From the NCBI RefSeq assembly GCF_013391475.1, contig NZ_JACBAZ010000012.1, positions 18,064 to 82,063 on the forward strand: a DNA stretch of 64,000 nt, read 5' to 3'. Source of the stretch: Oceaniferula marina. Its GTDB lineage: Bacteria > Verrucomicrobiota > Verrucomicrobiia > Verrucomicrobiales > Akkermansiaceae. How positions within the stretch are numbered: the stretch's first letter is position 1; the number at the start of each line of letters is the position of its first letter. Below, one piece after another: positions 26,288 through 35,370 of this stretch. The notes under the pieces were generated by a model. The model saw nothing but the letters and a program-made list of their open reading frames with translations, was not told the DNA's origin and ran no database searches. Both the position numbers and the translations under genes were made by a program.

Positions 26288-26953
26288 TCAGCAGCTTGTC
26301 CCCTCAAGCAAATGCTTGTCGTATCCGATACCGATAAGCAGGCGCATCGCCTCATGCACCTCTTCGGGAACATTCTGTTCGATCATATACCCCATCTTGG
26401 GATACTCGATAATGCGCTGCAGGTCTCCGACCATGATCGCAATCACCTCATCCCTTGGTATTTCCTCATTGCAGTAATGCTCGAAATCGAGCTGCGGGGA
26501 GGTCACCTGAACGTCCAATTCCGGCCATTGGGCCCGGATTGTTGCATAGGTTCTGCGCTCCATGTATGGTTTCTGCACCGCAATCGCGGTCAGCACCTTG
26601 ACATCGGATTGGTCCAGCACCTTGCGGGTCAACGATACGTTCTCCCCGGTATTGGTGGATAGGTTTTCAATCAAGATCACCTCTTCGGGCACGCCCAGCT
26701 CCATCGCGCGCTCGGCAAAGAGATTCGCTTCCGGCTTTAAAAACACCCCTTCGGTAAAATTACCAAGACCTCCGGACATCACCACCAACGGCGCCATACC
26801 CGCATGCCACAACTCCGCGACCCGGTCGGCAACCCTCAGATCATGGCTGCCGAGAGCCCAGATAATACCGGCCCGCTCCAGATGGTGGCCCATCTGGTGA
26901 TAATTCCAAATATGCTCTATGGCCTCGCGTTCTGTCATATTCATACCCACCAT
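26288..26953 (-). CDS. YdcF-like DUF218 family protein
   Basis: DUF218 proteins (YdcF, SanA, ElyC) are linked to envelope or S-adenosylmethionine-related roles. Seen: AGIIWALGSHDLRVADRVAE, VVMSGGLGNF, and an acidic/basic core ENLSTNTGENV where the family has E-x-x-S-x-N-T-x-E-N. No signal peptide or membrane segment, so it is cytoplasmic like YdcF. 221 residues. Its ATG overlaps the TAA of the sialate esterase gene (TAATG), so translation is coupled; ATGs at 26944 and 26938 are alternatives. Confidence 0.82.
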   Translation of the reverse strand: MVGMNMTEREAIEHIWNYHQMGHHLERAGIIWALGSHDLRVADRVAELWHAGMAPLVVMSGGLGNFTEGVFLKPEANLFAERAMELGVPEEVILIENLSTNTGENVSLTRKVLDQSDVKVLTAIAVQKPYMERRTYATIRAQWPELDVQVTSPQLDFEHYCNEEIPRDEVIAIMVGDLQRIIEYPKMGYMIEQNVPEEVHEAMRLLIGIGYDKHLLEGTSC

Positions 26954-29160
26954 TATTCCTGTTTCAATCTTGCTGCGGTCTGTTCCGCAATCACCTTGGC
27001 CCCGTCCGCATTCGGATGAATATGGTCGGGAAACAACGCCCCCTTCCCTTCGAAGGGAGTCGACATATCGATGGTTTCGACGTGCTCCGCCTTGGCTACT
27101 TGCGCGATAGCAGCATTGATCGCATCCACACGGGCATCCCCAAAGTACCGCTGCCCCTTGAACAATGGTGCCAACTTATGCCAGATAATTACTCGCGGAT
27201 GACTGTCCAACTGCTTGTAAGCCTGGATCAGCTCACGGTAATTGGGAACAAACTCGGCCTTACCGTAGCGCCCCCAATCCATGATGTCATTGATACCCAA
27301 ATTACAAATCACAATATCGGGTCTGAATTTAAGCGCCTGGGCGTGCTCGGGCATAAACAAATAAGCCCGCTTACCTTTGCCGCGTTTCGATTTTTTCAGA
27401 ATGCCACGCCCCGAGTTACCAAAATTGCGAACCTCATACTGATCTCCCAGCAGCTGCTGCAGCTGGGCCGGGTAGCTGTTCTCCTCACGGTTTGCGATCC
27501 CGGCTCCAAACGTAATGCTGTCACCGATACAGGCAACCCGGATCACCGCTGCCTTTTGTTTGGCCGCCGTATCCGCAGCTCTCTTACTTCCATTCGTATT
27601 CATAGTTCCTGATGATTGATCGCCACCACCCAGCTGCGTCCGAAACGGACTGGCCGGCAAGCCCTCCGCATTCACCAGATTGCAGTCTGGATTGTTGGCC
27701 CAAGCGTAACGCAACGAGGCCGGCTTGCGCACCGCAGCACTGGTAAGTGTAAGATACGCTCCCTGAACATTCGCCTGCGCCGGATGAAAAATCCGATCCT
27801 TGCCTGCCAACTCAAAGCCTCGGATACGACCGCCATCCGACGGCTTCATACCCTGCCCATGCTCAAAATCAAGAATCACTTTACTCCCCTTGACCACACT
27901 GCGCCGATAAAGCGGACCGTTGGCCACCAGGTCCTTCCCATACGCCCCGGCCAAAGCGAGTCGGGCCAACCGCTCACCGACGGGCTTTTTATCCCCCGGA
28001 TGCACATTGGTCGGATGCCCTACATCAATCGTCACCGCCATACCGACATGTTTAATCTCACGGCTGGCCTGCAACTGCATCTCTCGAAACTCCGGCCACT
28101 GGCGGTTCAATCCCGGCAACTGCACATAATACACCGGCAGCTCCGGTGCATTCCACGCCTGCCGCCAACTCTTCACCAGAGACTTGAACTTCCGCTTGTT
28201 CAAAGCTGCATCCACCGGAGCGCCACCGGCACCATCCACCGTGGCATTCGACTCCCCCTGGTACCAGATCACCCCCTTCACTGGCAGGGGTAAATAGCGT
28301 GCAATCCCGGCATCCCACAAGTAATGCGGAGCAAAAGGGTGAGGAGGAGCCTTTGCTTTCAGCTTTGGGTCCGCCAGCCAATGCGTCAAATTCAAAGCCG
28401 CCCGTTCCCGGCACCACTGCGGGTAATCCTTGTTTTTCCACCACTCGTTCAAAAGCGGCTTCAAGACCGAATCCGAAGCCATCACCTCCGGTGAAAGATG
28501 AGCCTCAATCGGCGTTCCCCCCACCGCATAGTTCACCAGACCAATCGGCACGTTCAACTCACGACGCAGCTTTTGACCAAAAAAGTAAGCCACTCCCGAA
28601 AACGATGCCGAACTGGCCGGAGCACAGGGCTGCCAGCCAGAACTCGCATAGTAATTCTCCATCGTCATGTTCTTGAGGAAGTCCACCGCGAATTTTTTGC
28701 CCCCTGGATGCAGCGTCCCCCGATGATTCAATAATCGCAGCCCGGCATCCTCCGAAGCGGCTATCGCCTCCTTCCCTCCCTTGCTTTGCTTGAGCATCCA
28801 TTGCATATTGGACTGTCCGGTCGCAATCCACACATCCCCAAGCAACACATCCTTGAGCACCACACTCTCCTGCCCGGAAGAAACCTGCAGCTCCCGCCCA
28901 TCAGCAGACGCTGGCATGGCCCCCAATGTGACATTCCAATCTCCCCCGGCATCAGCCACTGTTTCCTTCTCCCGATCCCCAAACTGCACCACCACCTTCT
29001 GCCCCGCATCCGCCTGCCCCCAGACCGGGATGACTTTGCCACGCTGCAACACCATGTGGTCTGAAAACACATCCGCCAATTGCAATTCTGCAAGAGCCGG
29101 ATGTACCGTACACAACAAGCCCAGCAAACAGAAGAAAGGACGGCCAAACAACGATTTCAT
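26953..29160 (-). CDS. Sialate O-acetylesterase fused to GDSL hydrolase
   Basis: Secreted esterase of 735 residues. Signal peptide MKSLFGRPFFCLLGLLCTVH to ALAE. Residues about 25-520 are a sialate O-acetylesterase-like domain with DVFSDHMVLQRGKVIPVWG and ATGQSNMQW (nucleophile Ser) and GVIWYQGESNA. After a Gly/Ser/Asn linker near 520-540, a GDSL/SGNH domain begins: VACIGDSITFGAGI, GNSGRG, NLGINDI and a C-terminal FPDHIHPNADG (Asp-His). Two deacetylase domains on one chain suggest removal of acetyl groups from different positions of a glycan before sulfatases and glycosidases act. Coupled to the YdcF-like gene. Confidence 0.88.
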   Translation of the reverse strand: MKSLFGRPFFCLLGLLCTVHPALAELQLADVFSDHMVLQRGKVIPVWGQADAGQKVVVQFGDREKETVADAGGDWNVTLGAMPASADGRELQVSSGQESVVLKDVLLGDVWIATGQSNMQWMLKQSKGGKEAIAASEDAGLRLLNHRGTLHPGGKKFAVDFLKNMTMENYYASSGWQPCAPASSASFSGVAYFFGQKLRRELNVPIGLVNYAVGGTPIEAHLSPEVMASDSVLKPLLNEWWKNKDYPQWCRERAALNLTHWLADPKLKAKAPPHPFAPHYLWDAGIARYLPLPVKGVIWYQGESNATVDGAGGAPVDAALNKRKFKSLVKSWRQAWNAPELPVYYVQLPGLNRQWPEFREMQLQASREIKHVGMAVTIDVGHPTNVHPGDKKPVGERLARLALAGAYGKDLVANGPLYRRSVVKGSKVILDFEHGQGMKPSDGGRIRGFELAGKDRIFHPAQANVQGAYLTLTSAAVRKPASLRYAWANNPDCNLVNAEGLPASPFRTQLGGGDQSSGTMNTNGSKRAADTAAKQKAAVIRVACIGDSITFGAGIANREENSYPAQLQQLLGDQYEVRNFGNSGRGILKKSKRGKGKRAYLFMPEHAQALKFRPDIVICNLGINDIMDWGRYGKAEFVPNYRELIQAYKQLDSHPRVIIWHKLAPLFKGQRYFGDARVDAINAAIAQVAKAEHVETIDMSTPFEGKGALFPDHIHPNADGAKVIAEQTAARLKQE

Positions 29161-29349
29161 ACCCCACTATCTACCAGAAAACACCACGCAATCAAACCCA
29201 GGACACTGGTATCACAAACCAACCTGATCGACCCAAAAAAGCCTAACATCACCCTACTTTGCATCATTTTTTCAAGACTATGCATATCTTGCTGTAAAGC
29301 CCTTTCGCCTTGCCAACTGACAAGATATAGGGGTATTATTTTTAAACAC

Positions 29350-29417
29350 ATACAACATATTGTATGCAGAACGCATTCTTTAAAGTCAAAAACAACCTCC
29401 GCCACAATATATTGCCC
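29350..29417 (+). promoter_or_regulatory. Pair of NrdR-box-like sites before nrdJ
   Basis: Two 16-nt sites fit the NrdR consensus core CwAtATaTwG: ATACAACATATTGTAT at 29350-29365 (core 9 of 10, part of an 18-bp palindrome 29349-29366) and CCACAATATATTGCCC at 29402-29417 (core 10 of 10). They are 52 bases apart, about five helical turns. The second ends 59 bases before the nrdJ ATG. This is the only notable content of the 316-base gap 29161-29476 apart from a weak TGCAT-type dyad at 29258-29286. Confidence 0.5.
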
Positions 29418-29476
29418 ATATCCGGTATTCATACCCATCCGAATCATCTGAACCACCATTAACCTACATAAGCACC

Positions 29477-32400
29477 ATGTCAGTCCCTCCAGTCACTGCC
29501 GACGCTCCCAAATCAAAGAAATCCAAATCCTCTGGACCTACAACACCGTCCAAGGCCCTGAGCTTTAAAGCAACGTTCGCCACCCCCGGTATCTGCCCAT
29601 TCGATGACATTGAATGGTCCGACCGCACCGCTGAAATCACCGACGACTCCGGCGGCATCATGTTCCGTCAGGAAAACGTCCAGGTTCCAGCCTCCTGGAG
29701 TGAACTTTCTGCAAAAATTGCCGTTTCCAAGTATTTTTACGGAGACATTGCCAAAGGAACCGACCCATCTACAGGGGGGCGTGAAACATCCATTAAACAA
29801 CTCGTCCACCGCGTCACCCGCACCATCGCGGATTGGGGACTCGAAGACGGATACTTCGCCGACAAGGAATCGACCGAAGTGTTTTACAACGATCTCACCT
29901 GGCTCTGCCTGAACCAATACGGAGCTTTCAACTCACCGGTCTGGTTTAACGTCGGTCTCTATCAGGAATACGGCGTCGGCAAAGACGGCGGACAAGGCAA
30001 CTGGCGCTGGTCAGACGAAAACAATGAAGCCATCCGTGCCACCACCCAGTATGAATACCCACAGGGAAGCGCCTGTTTCATCCAAAGCGTAGAAGACAAC
30101 ATGGAAGACATCATGCGCCTTGCCACCTCCGAAGCCATGCTCTTCAAATATGGCTCCGGCACAGGTTCCGATCTCTCCACCCTGCGCTCCACCCGCGAAA
30201 AACTCACCGGCGGCGGCCACCCATCCGGCCCGCTCTCCTTCCTCCGCGTTTACGACCAGGTCGCCAACGTCGTCAAATCCGGCGGCAAAACCAGGCGAGC
30301 GGCAAAAATGAACACCCTGAAAGACTGGCACCCGGACATCGAGGAATTCATTGAAGCCAAAACCATCGAAGAGAAAAAAGCCTGGGCACTCATCGAACAA
30401 GGATACGATGGATCCTACAACGGCGACGCCTACGGCTCCGTGATGTATCAAAATGAAAACCTCACGGTGCGCGTCGGGGATGAATTCATGAACGCCGCCA
30501 TCGAAGGTAAGGACTACTGGACCCGCAACGTCAGCGACGGCGACCCTTGCGAAAAGAAAAACGCCCGTGAGATCCTGCGTAAAATTGCCGAAGGCACCCA
30601 CATCTGTGGTGACCCCGGCATGCAGTTCGATACCACCATCCACACCTGGCACACCTGCAAGGCATCCGGACGCCAACACTCGACCAACCCCTGCTCCGAG
30701 TTCCTCTTCCTCAACGACACCGCCTGTAACCTCGCCTCACTCAACCTGATGCGCTTCAAGGACGCCGACGGCAGTTTCGATACCAAACGCTTCTCCGCCG
30801 CCTGTAAACTCTTCATCACGGCACAGGAAATCATTGTCGACCGAGCCAGCTACCCGATCAAAAACATCGCGGAAAACTCCCACCTCTTCCGCCCGCTCGG
30901 ACTCGGCTACGCCAACATCGGTGCCCTGATCATGAGCTACGGCCTGGCCTACGACTCCGATGAAGCACGCCACCTCGCCGGCTCCATCACCGCCCTCATG
31001 GCCGGTGCCTCCTATGAGCAAAGCGCAGATATGGCAGCCGCCCGCTCGGCCTTCCCCTGCTACTTCAATTCCGCCTACCCGTCCAACCCCAACCCGGAAG
31101 AAACATCCAATGAAACCGCCATGCTCGAGGTCATCGAACACCACCGGTCGAAACTGGATAACTTGGCACCCGAAGCCCGCTTTGCCAACATCACCGCCGC
31201 CGCCCGCAAATCCTGGGATGCCGCCCTCGAAAAAGGCAAACAATTCGGCTACCGCAACTCCCAGGTCACCCTGCTTGCGCCCACCGGCACGATCGGTTTC
31301 CTGATGGACTGTGATACCACCGGAATCGAACCCGACATCGCCCTGGTGAAATACAAACTGCTGGCCGGCGGAGGTATGCTGAAAATTGTCAACCAAACCG
31401 TCGCCCCGGCACTGCAGTATCTCGGATACTCGAAACCGGAAATCACCGACATCCTCGCCCACATCGAGAAATACGATACCATCGAGGATGTAGTCGACGA
31501 ACAAACCGGAGAGCCCGTCTGCAGTCACCTCAAGCCCGAGCACCTGCCGGTCTTCGACTGCGCCTTCAAGGCCCACCAAGGCAAACGTAGTCTCCACTAC
31601 CTCGGCCACATCCGCATGATGGCCGCGACCCAACCATTCCTCTCTGGAGCGATCTCCAAAACGGTCAACCTTCCGGAGGAAGCCACCATCGAGGATATCA
31701 TGGAAACCTACATCGAAGGATGGAAACTCGGCCTCAAAGCCATCGCCATCTACCGTGACGGATCCAAACGCTCCGCCCCACTCAATACCAAGAAAACCGA
31801 AGGCATGGGCGGAGAGGCTGACAAGGTCGGAACCAGCAGCGACAAAGATGATCTGATCGCCAAACTCGAAAACAGCATGGCCGAACTCGCCATCGAAAAC
31901 GAGAAGCTTCAGAAAAAAGCCAACGAGCCGGTCCGCCAATACATGCCGGACACCCGCCAGTCCATCACCCACAAATTCGAAGTCGCCGGACACGAAGGCT
32001 ACATCACCGTCGGCCTCTTCGATAACGGCCAACCCGGTGAACTCTTTGTCCAAATGGCCAAGGAAGGTAGCACCATCGGCGGCCTGATGGACTCCATGGG
32101 AGCCCTCACGTCGATGGCCTTGCAATACGGTGTGCCACTGGAACGCTTGGTCAAGAAATTCGCCTACCAGCGATTCGAGCCTAGCGGATTCACCAAGAAC
32201 CCGGATATTCGCAACGCTTTCTCGCTGACCGACTACGTCTTCCGTTGGATGGGATGCTCCTTCATCCCCGGCTACCGCGAAATGACCTCCCCTAACCAGG
32301 GACAAACCGAACTCCCCATGCCCGAAATCGAGACCATGGAGAAAAAGGCCGTCAACCGCCCGGTTCCCGAGCTCATTACCGACACCGCGGCTGAGCGAAA

Positions 32401-32554
32401 AGCAGCCCAAGCCACCGCAACCAAACGGGTGGATACGGCCATCGGCCACGCCTACATGGAAACCCCATGCACCAACTGCGGCAGCGACAAGGTCATCCGA
32501 GCCGGAGCCTGCGGCTGCTGCACCGAGTGCGGAACCTCCCAAGGCTGCAGCTAA
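29477..32554 (+). CDS. nrdJ: Class II (B12-dependent) ribonucleotide reductase
   Basis: Adenosylcobalamin-dependent reduction of ribonucleotides, working with or without oxygen. 1025 residues, normal for the large monomeric/dimeric NrdJ. Seen: WFNVGLYQEYG and the active-site loop NPCSEFLFLNDTACNLASLN near 403-422, and a TLLAPTGTIGFLMDCDTTG substrate loop. The C-terminus has a zinc-ribbon-like CTNCG....CGCCTECGTSQGCS that carries the redox cysteines. No cobalamin riboswitch is seen upstream; NrdR-like boxes are. A 612-residue antisense frame across it is a shadow. Confidence 0.96.
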   Translation: MSVPPVTADAPKSKKSKSSGPTTPSKALSFKATFATPGICPFDDIEWSDRTAEITDDSGGIMFRQENVQVPASWSELSAKIAVSKYFYGDIAKGTDPSTGGRETSIKQLVHRVTRTIADWGLEDGYFADKESTEVFYNDLTWLCLNQYGAFNSPVWFNVGLYQEYGVGKDGGQGNWRWSDENNEAIRATTQYEYPQGSACFIQSVEDNMEDIMRLATSEAMLFKYGSGTGSDLSTLRSTREKLTGGGHPSGPLSFLRVYDQVANVVKSGGKTRRAAKMNTLKDWHPDIEEFIEAKTIEEKKAWALIEQGYDGSYNGDAYGSVMYQNENLTVRVGDEFMNAAIEGKDYWTRNVSDGDPCEKKNAREILRKIAEGTHICGDPGMQFDTTIHTWHTCKASGRQHSTNPCSEFLFLNDTACNLASLNLMRFKDADGSFDTKRFSAACKLFITAQEIIVDRASYPIKNIAENSHLFRPLGLGYANIGALIMSYGLAYDSDEARHLAGSITALMAGASYEQSADMAAARSAFPCYFNSAYPSNPNPEETSNETAMLEVIEHHRSKLDNLAPEARFANITAAARKSWDAALEKGKQFGYRNSQVTLLAPTGTIGFLMDCDTTGIEPDIALVKYKLLAGGGMLKIVNQTVAPALQYLGYSKPEITDILAHIEKYDTIEDVVDEQTGEPVCSHLKPEHLPVFDCAFKAHQGKRSLHYLGHIRMMAATQPFLSGAISKTVNLPEEATIEDIMETYIEGWKLGLKAIAIYRDGSKRSAPLNTKKTEGMGGEADKVGTSSDKDDLIAKLENSMAELAIENEKLQKKANEPVRQYMPDTRQSITHKFEVAGHEGYITVGLFDNGQPGELFVQMAKEGSTIGGLMDSMGALTSMALQYGVPLERLVKKFAYQRFEPSGFTKNPDIRNAFSLTDYVFRWMGCSFIPGYREMTSPNQGQTELPMPEIETMEKKAVNRPVPELITDTAAERKAAQATATKRVDTAIGHAYMETPCTNCGSDKVIRAGACGCCTECGTSQGCS

Positions 32555-32607
32555 CCCAGCAACTCCATCCACCATTCCTTTTTGGCGACCCGTTCGCTCA
32601 ATGGCAA

Positions 32608-32638
32608 CCAGTCGGCATACCCTGTGTGTGTCGGCTGG
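32608..32638. repeat. Hairpin repeat CCAGTCGGC...CGGCTGG, copy A
   Basis: CCAGTCGGC and GTCGGCTGG arms flank a short variable loop, preceded by GGCAA. It is related to copy B at 32856-32886, with compensated arms. Confidence 0.55.
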
Positions 32639-32677
32639 TGATCGGGGGGAGAACTAACACCCCTCTAACACATCACC

Positions 32678-32738
32678 AGAAAGTAGGACAGGTTTCCCAA
32701 CCTGTCGGCTAGCCATGTGAACCTAGCAGCCACAAAGG
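32678..32738. repeat. 61-bp direct repeat, copy 1
   Basis: Begins AGAAAGTAGGACAGG and ends CCACAAAGG. It contains the palindrome GACAGGTT-TCCC-AACCTGTC and the motif GGCTAGCCATGTGAACCT. Nearly identical to 34159-34219 in the same orientation; together they flank the A+T-rich gene at 32940. Confidence 0.8.
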
Positions 32739-32855
32739 TTCAGGAAGGAATCATACCCTATCCTCACTTACCGTGGCATGGAGGAAGAATCGAGAGATTC
32801 AAATACTTAGTCAACACCTCTCATGCACCTTATCTATTCCTCTATTTCTTGGCAA

Positions 32856-32886
32856 CCAGCCGGCATACTGCTCGTGCGCCGGCTGG
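32856..32886. repeat. Hairpin repeat CCAGCCGGC...GCCGGCTGG, copy B
   Basis: Perfect 9-bp arms CCAGCCGGC / GCCGGCTGG around a 13-nt loop. Where copy A has T in the left arm it has the matching change on the right, so pairing is kept (G-U or G-C). Confidence 0.55.
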
Positions 32887-32939
32887 CAACAACCAATTAA
32901 CCAAGGGACCACACCTTCAATCAACCCATCATTTACTGC

Positions 32940-33890
32940 ATGAAAACATTCAAACGAAATCTAATAAAATTACTGCTCACATCTATTCTGTTAGCATTTG
33001 GATCAACACAATCTCACGCTGACAGCGCGAACACGAATCAAATACATATGGCAAATGATCAATTTTCACTAACTTGCCATATCCCCATAGTCATCGAAGC
33101 TGATGAAAAGCTATACTTTTACTACAAATGCACTCTGAAGAACACGTCCAACGAAAAAATACGCATACATAAGCAAGCTCAAACTCATGCGACAAAAGAT
33201 GGGAAGTATTCCAAATTCAAGCGGTATGCACATCAAATACATCAAGAGTTAGCCCCTGGAGAATCCACAACTTGGATGCAACATGCAGTGGCAACCTCTG
33301 AAGGAGACTTCAAATTGAAGGTCAGTATGGACACCTTCAAAAACATAAAGACTTCGGAAACAACCGCACAAATCAAAAAAGTCAAGCATCCTGAATATGA
33401 AATTAATTTTCTTAACAAGGAAATCCAGAAGAACGCAGACAACTTCCCTCTCATAAAAGCAAACACAGATGAAACCCTTGGCTCTTTTCATAAGTTTAGC
33501 TTCACCAACAAACCTGTAAAAGTCGGCAACTATATGGTTAATGCTTTTATCTTTGAGGCTCCAAAGGAAGAACGGGATTTGGTTTGGAGCTTTAACAGCG
33601 AAGGATTTTCAGGTGTATGGTATATACTACCGGTAAAAGGTACAATGAAAGGGTTTACTCATTTCCACAAAAGACAACTAACCGAAAACAACAAAACCAT
33701 CGGGAAAATAGGAGACAAGATGATTTTGCAAATCCTACCTGCTCACAGAATGACCCCTGGAGAAAAATACATTCTCTGGTTTAACAATAAGATCATGCCC
33801 TACTCCTTTAAGCATGTCACATTGTCGCTTAACTTCCCCCCCTTGGGTAAAAGCTCATACAAAGATGTTTTTCCTCGTGGAGTCTATTAA
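32940..33890 (+). CDS. Secreted protein of unknown function, A+T-rich
   Basis: Signal peptide with KRNLIKLLLTSILLAFGS, cut near SHADS. The 316-residue mature part is Lys-rich and beta-rich, with CHIPIVIEADEKLYFYYKC (two cysteines) near 46-64 and a C-terminal half containing WSFNSEGFSGVWYILPV. I recognise no family. Base use is clearly more A+T-rich than all neighbours, and the gene lies alone between two copies of a 61-bp direct repeat. That suggests recent acquisition or insertion as a unit. Confidence 0.65.
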   Translation: MKTFKRNLIKLLLTSILLAFGSTQSHADSANTNQIHMANDQFSLTCHIPIVIEADEKLYFYYKCTLKNTSNEKIRIHKQAQTHATKDGKYSKFKRYAHQIHQELAPGESTTWMQHAVATSEGDFKLKVSMDTFKNIKTSETTAQIKKVKHPEYEINFLNKEIQKNADNFPLIKANTDETLGSFHKFSFTNKPVKVGNYMVNAFIFEAPKEERDLVWSFNSEGFSGVWYILPVKGTMKGFTHFHKRQLTENNKTIGKIGDKMILQILPAHRMTPGEKYILWFNNKIMPYSFKHVTLSLNFPPLGKSSYKDVFPRGVY

Positions 33891-34311
33891 TGGACACAAT
33901 CACGTAAAAAAAAACATCCAAGTTAGGGTGCAACCATGGCCTAGCCATTATCTGAGAACCTCAAGCCAAGCCTAAAGGGCACCGCAATCTGCACCCGTTC
34001 TTCCGGAGCCTTGTTAAGGCTCAGTCTCGACACCAAAGCACTTCTCCATCGTCGATGTATTGATAATTCCGGGATTCTGGAGACTACCCTAAGAGACTAA
34101 GGAGAAGGGGGCGAGAAGGGGTCGGTTCATACCTTTGGCCCTTTCCTCTAACAACCGAAGAAAGTAGGACAGGTTTCCCAACCTGTCGGCTAGCCATGTG
34201 AACCTGTCAGCCACAAAGGGACATTCCTTCCTGGCCTTTTTTATTCAATGCAACCAATCGCTTCCTGAACTCTTATCCACGCTGTTTCAATTATTTGTTA
34301 GCACGTTAGAA
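33891..34311. other. 421-base gap with one 61-bp repeat
   Basis: Contains the second 61-bp direct repeat (34159-34219). The rest shows no coding frame, RNA gene or terminator I can support. Confidence 0.5.
34159..34219. repeat. 61-bp direct repeat, copy 2
   Basis: Same sequence as 32678-32738 with a change near ACCTGTCAGCC versus ACCTAGCAGCC. Carries the same GACAGGTT...AACCTGTC palindrome. Confidence 0.8.
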
Positions 34312-35361
34312 TTACTTTGTGGGCTTGATTTCCGGCAAGGACCAAGAACCATCAAGGATCTCCTTGCGCGGCTGGTACATCCGCACGGCATAGTTCCAAC
34401 CTTTAGTGATCGGCAGGTAATTTACATTTTTGGGATCACCGCCGAAATGGAACGTGAAGGAGCCGTCTTCGTTAGGTTTGGCGGAAAAATTGTTGTAGCT
34501 GTTCACCCCGAGGTCGTTTGCCTCGAGATACCCGTCGGCATTGTAGATTGTGATCGACCAGAAGGCGTCCACAGGGACGTCTTTAACAGTCACCACATGT
34601 GGGGTGTTGCCATCGTTCTCATCGACGCTGCTCAAAATATAGAGAGCGGCCTTGCTCGGTAGTCCTCCCCATCCAGCGGCAGCACCAAGCAAATAATCCA
34701 CTGGTCGGACCTCCTCTTTACGACCGAATGCATAGGTGGTCTCAAAGCCAAGAGCCGCCAGATCGTTAAGCGATTTGCGTGCCACCGCGAGTTGATCCGT
34801 GTCCCAGTTTGGAGCCTCAAATGGACCGCTGCCACCGCCGCTCATGCTGAGTTTGTCCTGAACCGCGTGGGCCTTGACCAGGTCATCGGGGTCGCCGGCA
34901 TTGTAAAATGTGCGGATGGCAGCGAGGGCAAAGCGCGTGCCCACCTGCTTCTCAGTCAGCTCGTAGGTTCCCGGTTTCGACTCCACGAACATGTAATGAT
35001 CCTGGTTCACCACATGCATGGACATGTAACGTTTACCTACCTCCGGCAGTGTAATTTTCACGGGTTGGGATAGATCCAGCAGCACTCCCGAGTAGAGCGT
35101 GTCTTGGTTCATGCGGATCACAGGCTGATTTTCCGGTGTTGTGGGCTCGCGGAGATGCGTGAATTTGCCTAATTTAACATCCATCATCTTCATGTTCTGG
35201 CGGATCATGTGATCTGATTCGGCTCGCACAAAGTTGGATACGTTGACTGGTTCTTTGCTCTCATCGGCGAGAACCGTTGAGCCAAGGATTGTTGCTGCGT
35301 AGACGGCAATGCTAGTGGTAATCGTTGTTTTCATCATTTGTTTTTTGTGGTTAAATTTCAT
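34312..35361 (-). CDS. Secreted DUF1254/DUF1214 protein, short paralogue
   Basis: Signal segment TTITTSIAVYAATILGSTVLA after a basic start; ATG 35361 used, 35337/35334 possible. The N-terminal part has VIRMNQDTLYSGVLLDLSQP (DUF1254-like: NxDTxYS). The C-terminal DUF1214 part has VPVDAFWSITIYNADGYLE and NYLPITKGWNYAVRMYQPRKEILDGSW. 349 residues. Function unknown; the family is widespread, often in tandem. It lies 9 bases after the 35371 gene, so the two form an operon. Confidence 0.85.
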   Translation of the reverse strand: MKFNHKKQMMKTTITTSIAVYAATILGSTVLADESKEPVNVSNFVRAESDHMIRQNMKMMDVKLGKFTHLREPTTPENQPVIRMNQDTLYSGVLLDLSQPVKITLPEVGKRYMSMHVVNQDHYMFVESKPGTYELTEKQVGTRFALAAIRTFYNAGDPDDLVKAHAVQDKLSMSGGGSGPFEAPNWDTDQLAVARKSLNDLAALGFETTYAFGRKEEVRPVDYLLGAAAGWGGLPSKAALYILSSVDENDGNTPHVVTVKDVPVDAFWSITIYNADGYLEANDLGVNSYNNFSAKPNEDGSFTFHFGGDPKNVNYLPITKGWNYAVRMYQPRKEILDGSWSLPEIKPTK

Positions 35362-35370
35362 CTATTCATC

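Larger units (their letters stand above)
32555..32939. other. 385-base gap with hairpin repeats
   Basis: Holds two related 31-nt hairpins (32608-32638 and 32856-32886) and one copy of a 61-bp repeat (32678-32738). No gene or clear promoter is seen beyond these. The short frame across 32717-33022 has no coding character. Confidence 0.6.

Noticed and set aside
29157..29459. 100-residue minus-strand frame in the nrdJ upstream gap
   Set aside because: It covers the NrdR-like boxes and overlaps the esterase start; no recognisable composition or start site.
29161..29476. Cobalamin riboswitch before the B12-dependent reductase
   Set aside because: I looked for the conserved B12-box-like core and found none; class II reductase genes do not always have one.
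30737..32575. 612-residue minus-strand open frame
   Set aside because: It is antisense to nrdJ, whose motifs are unmistakable; the frame is open because of codon bias in a G+C-rich gene.
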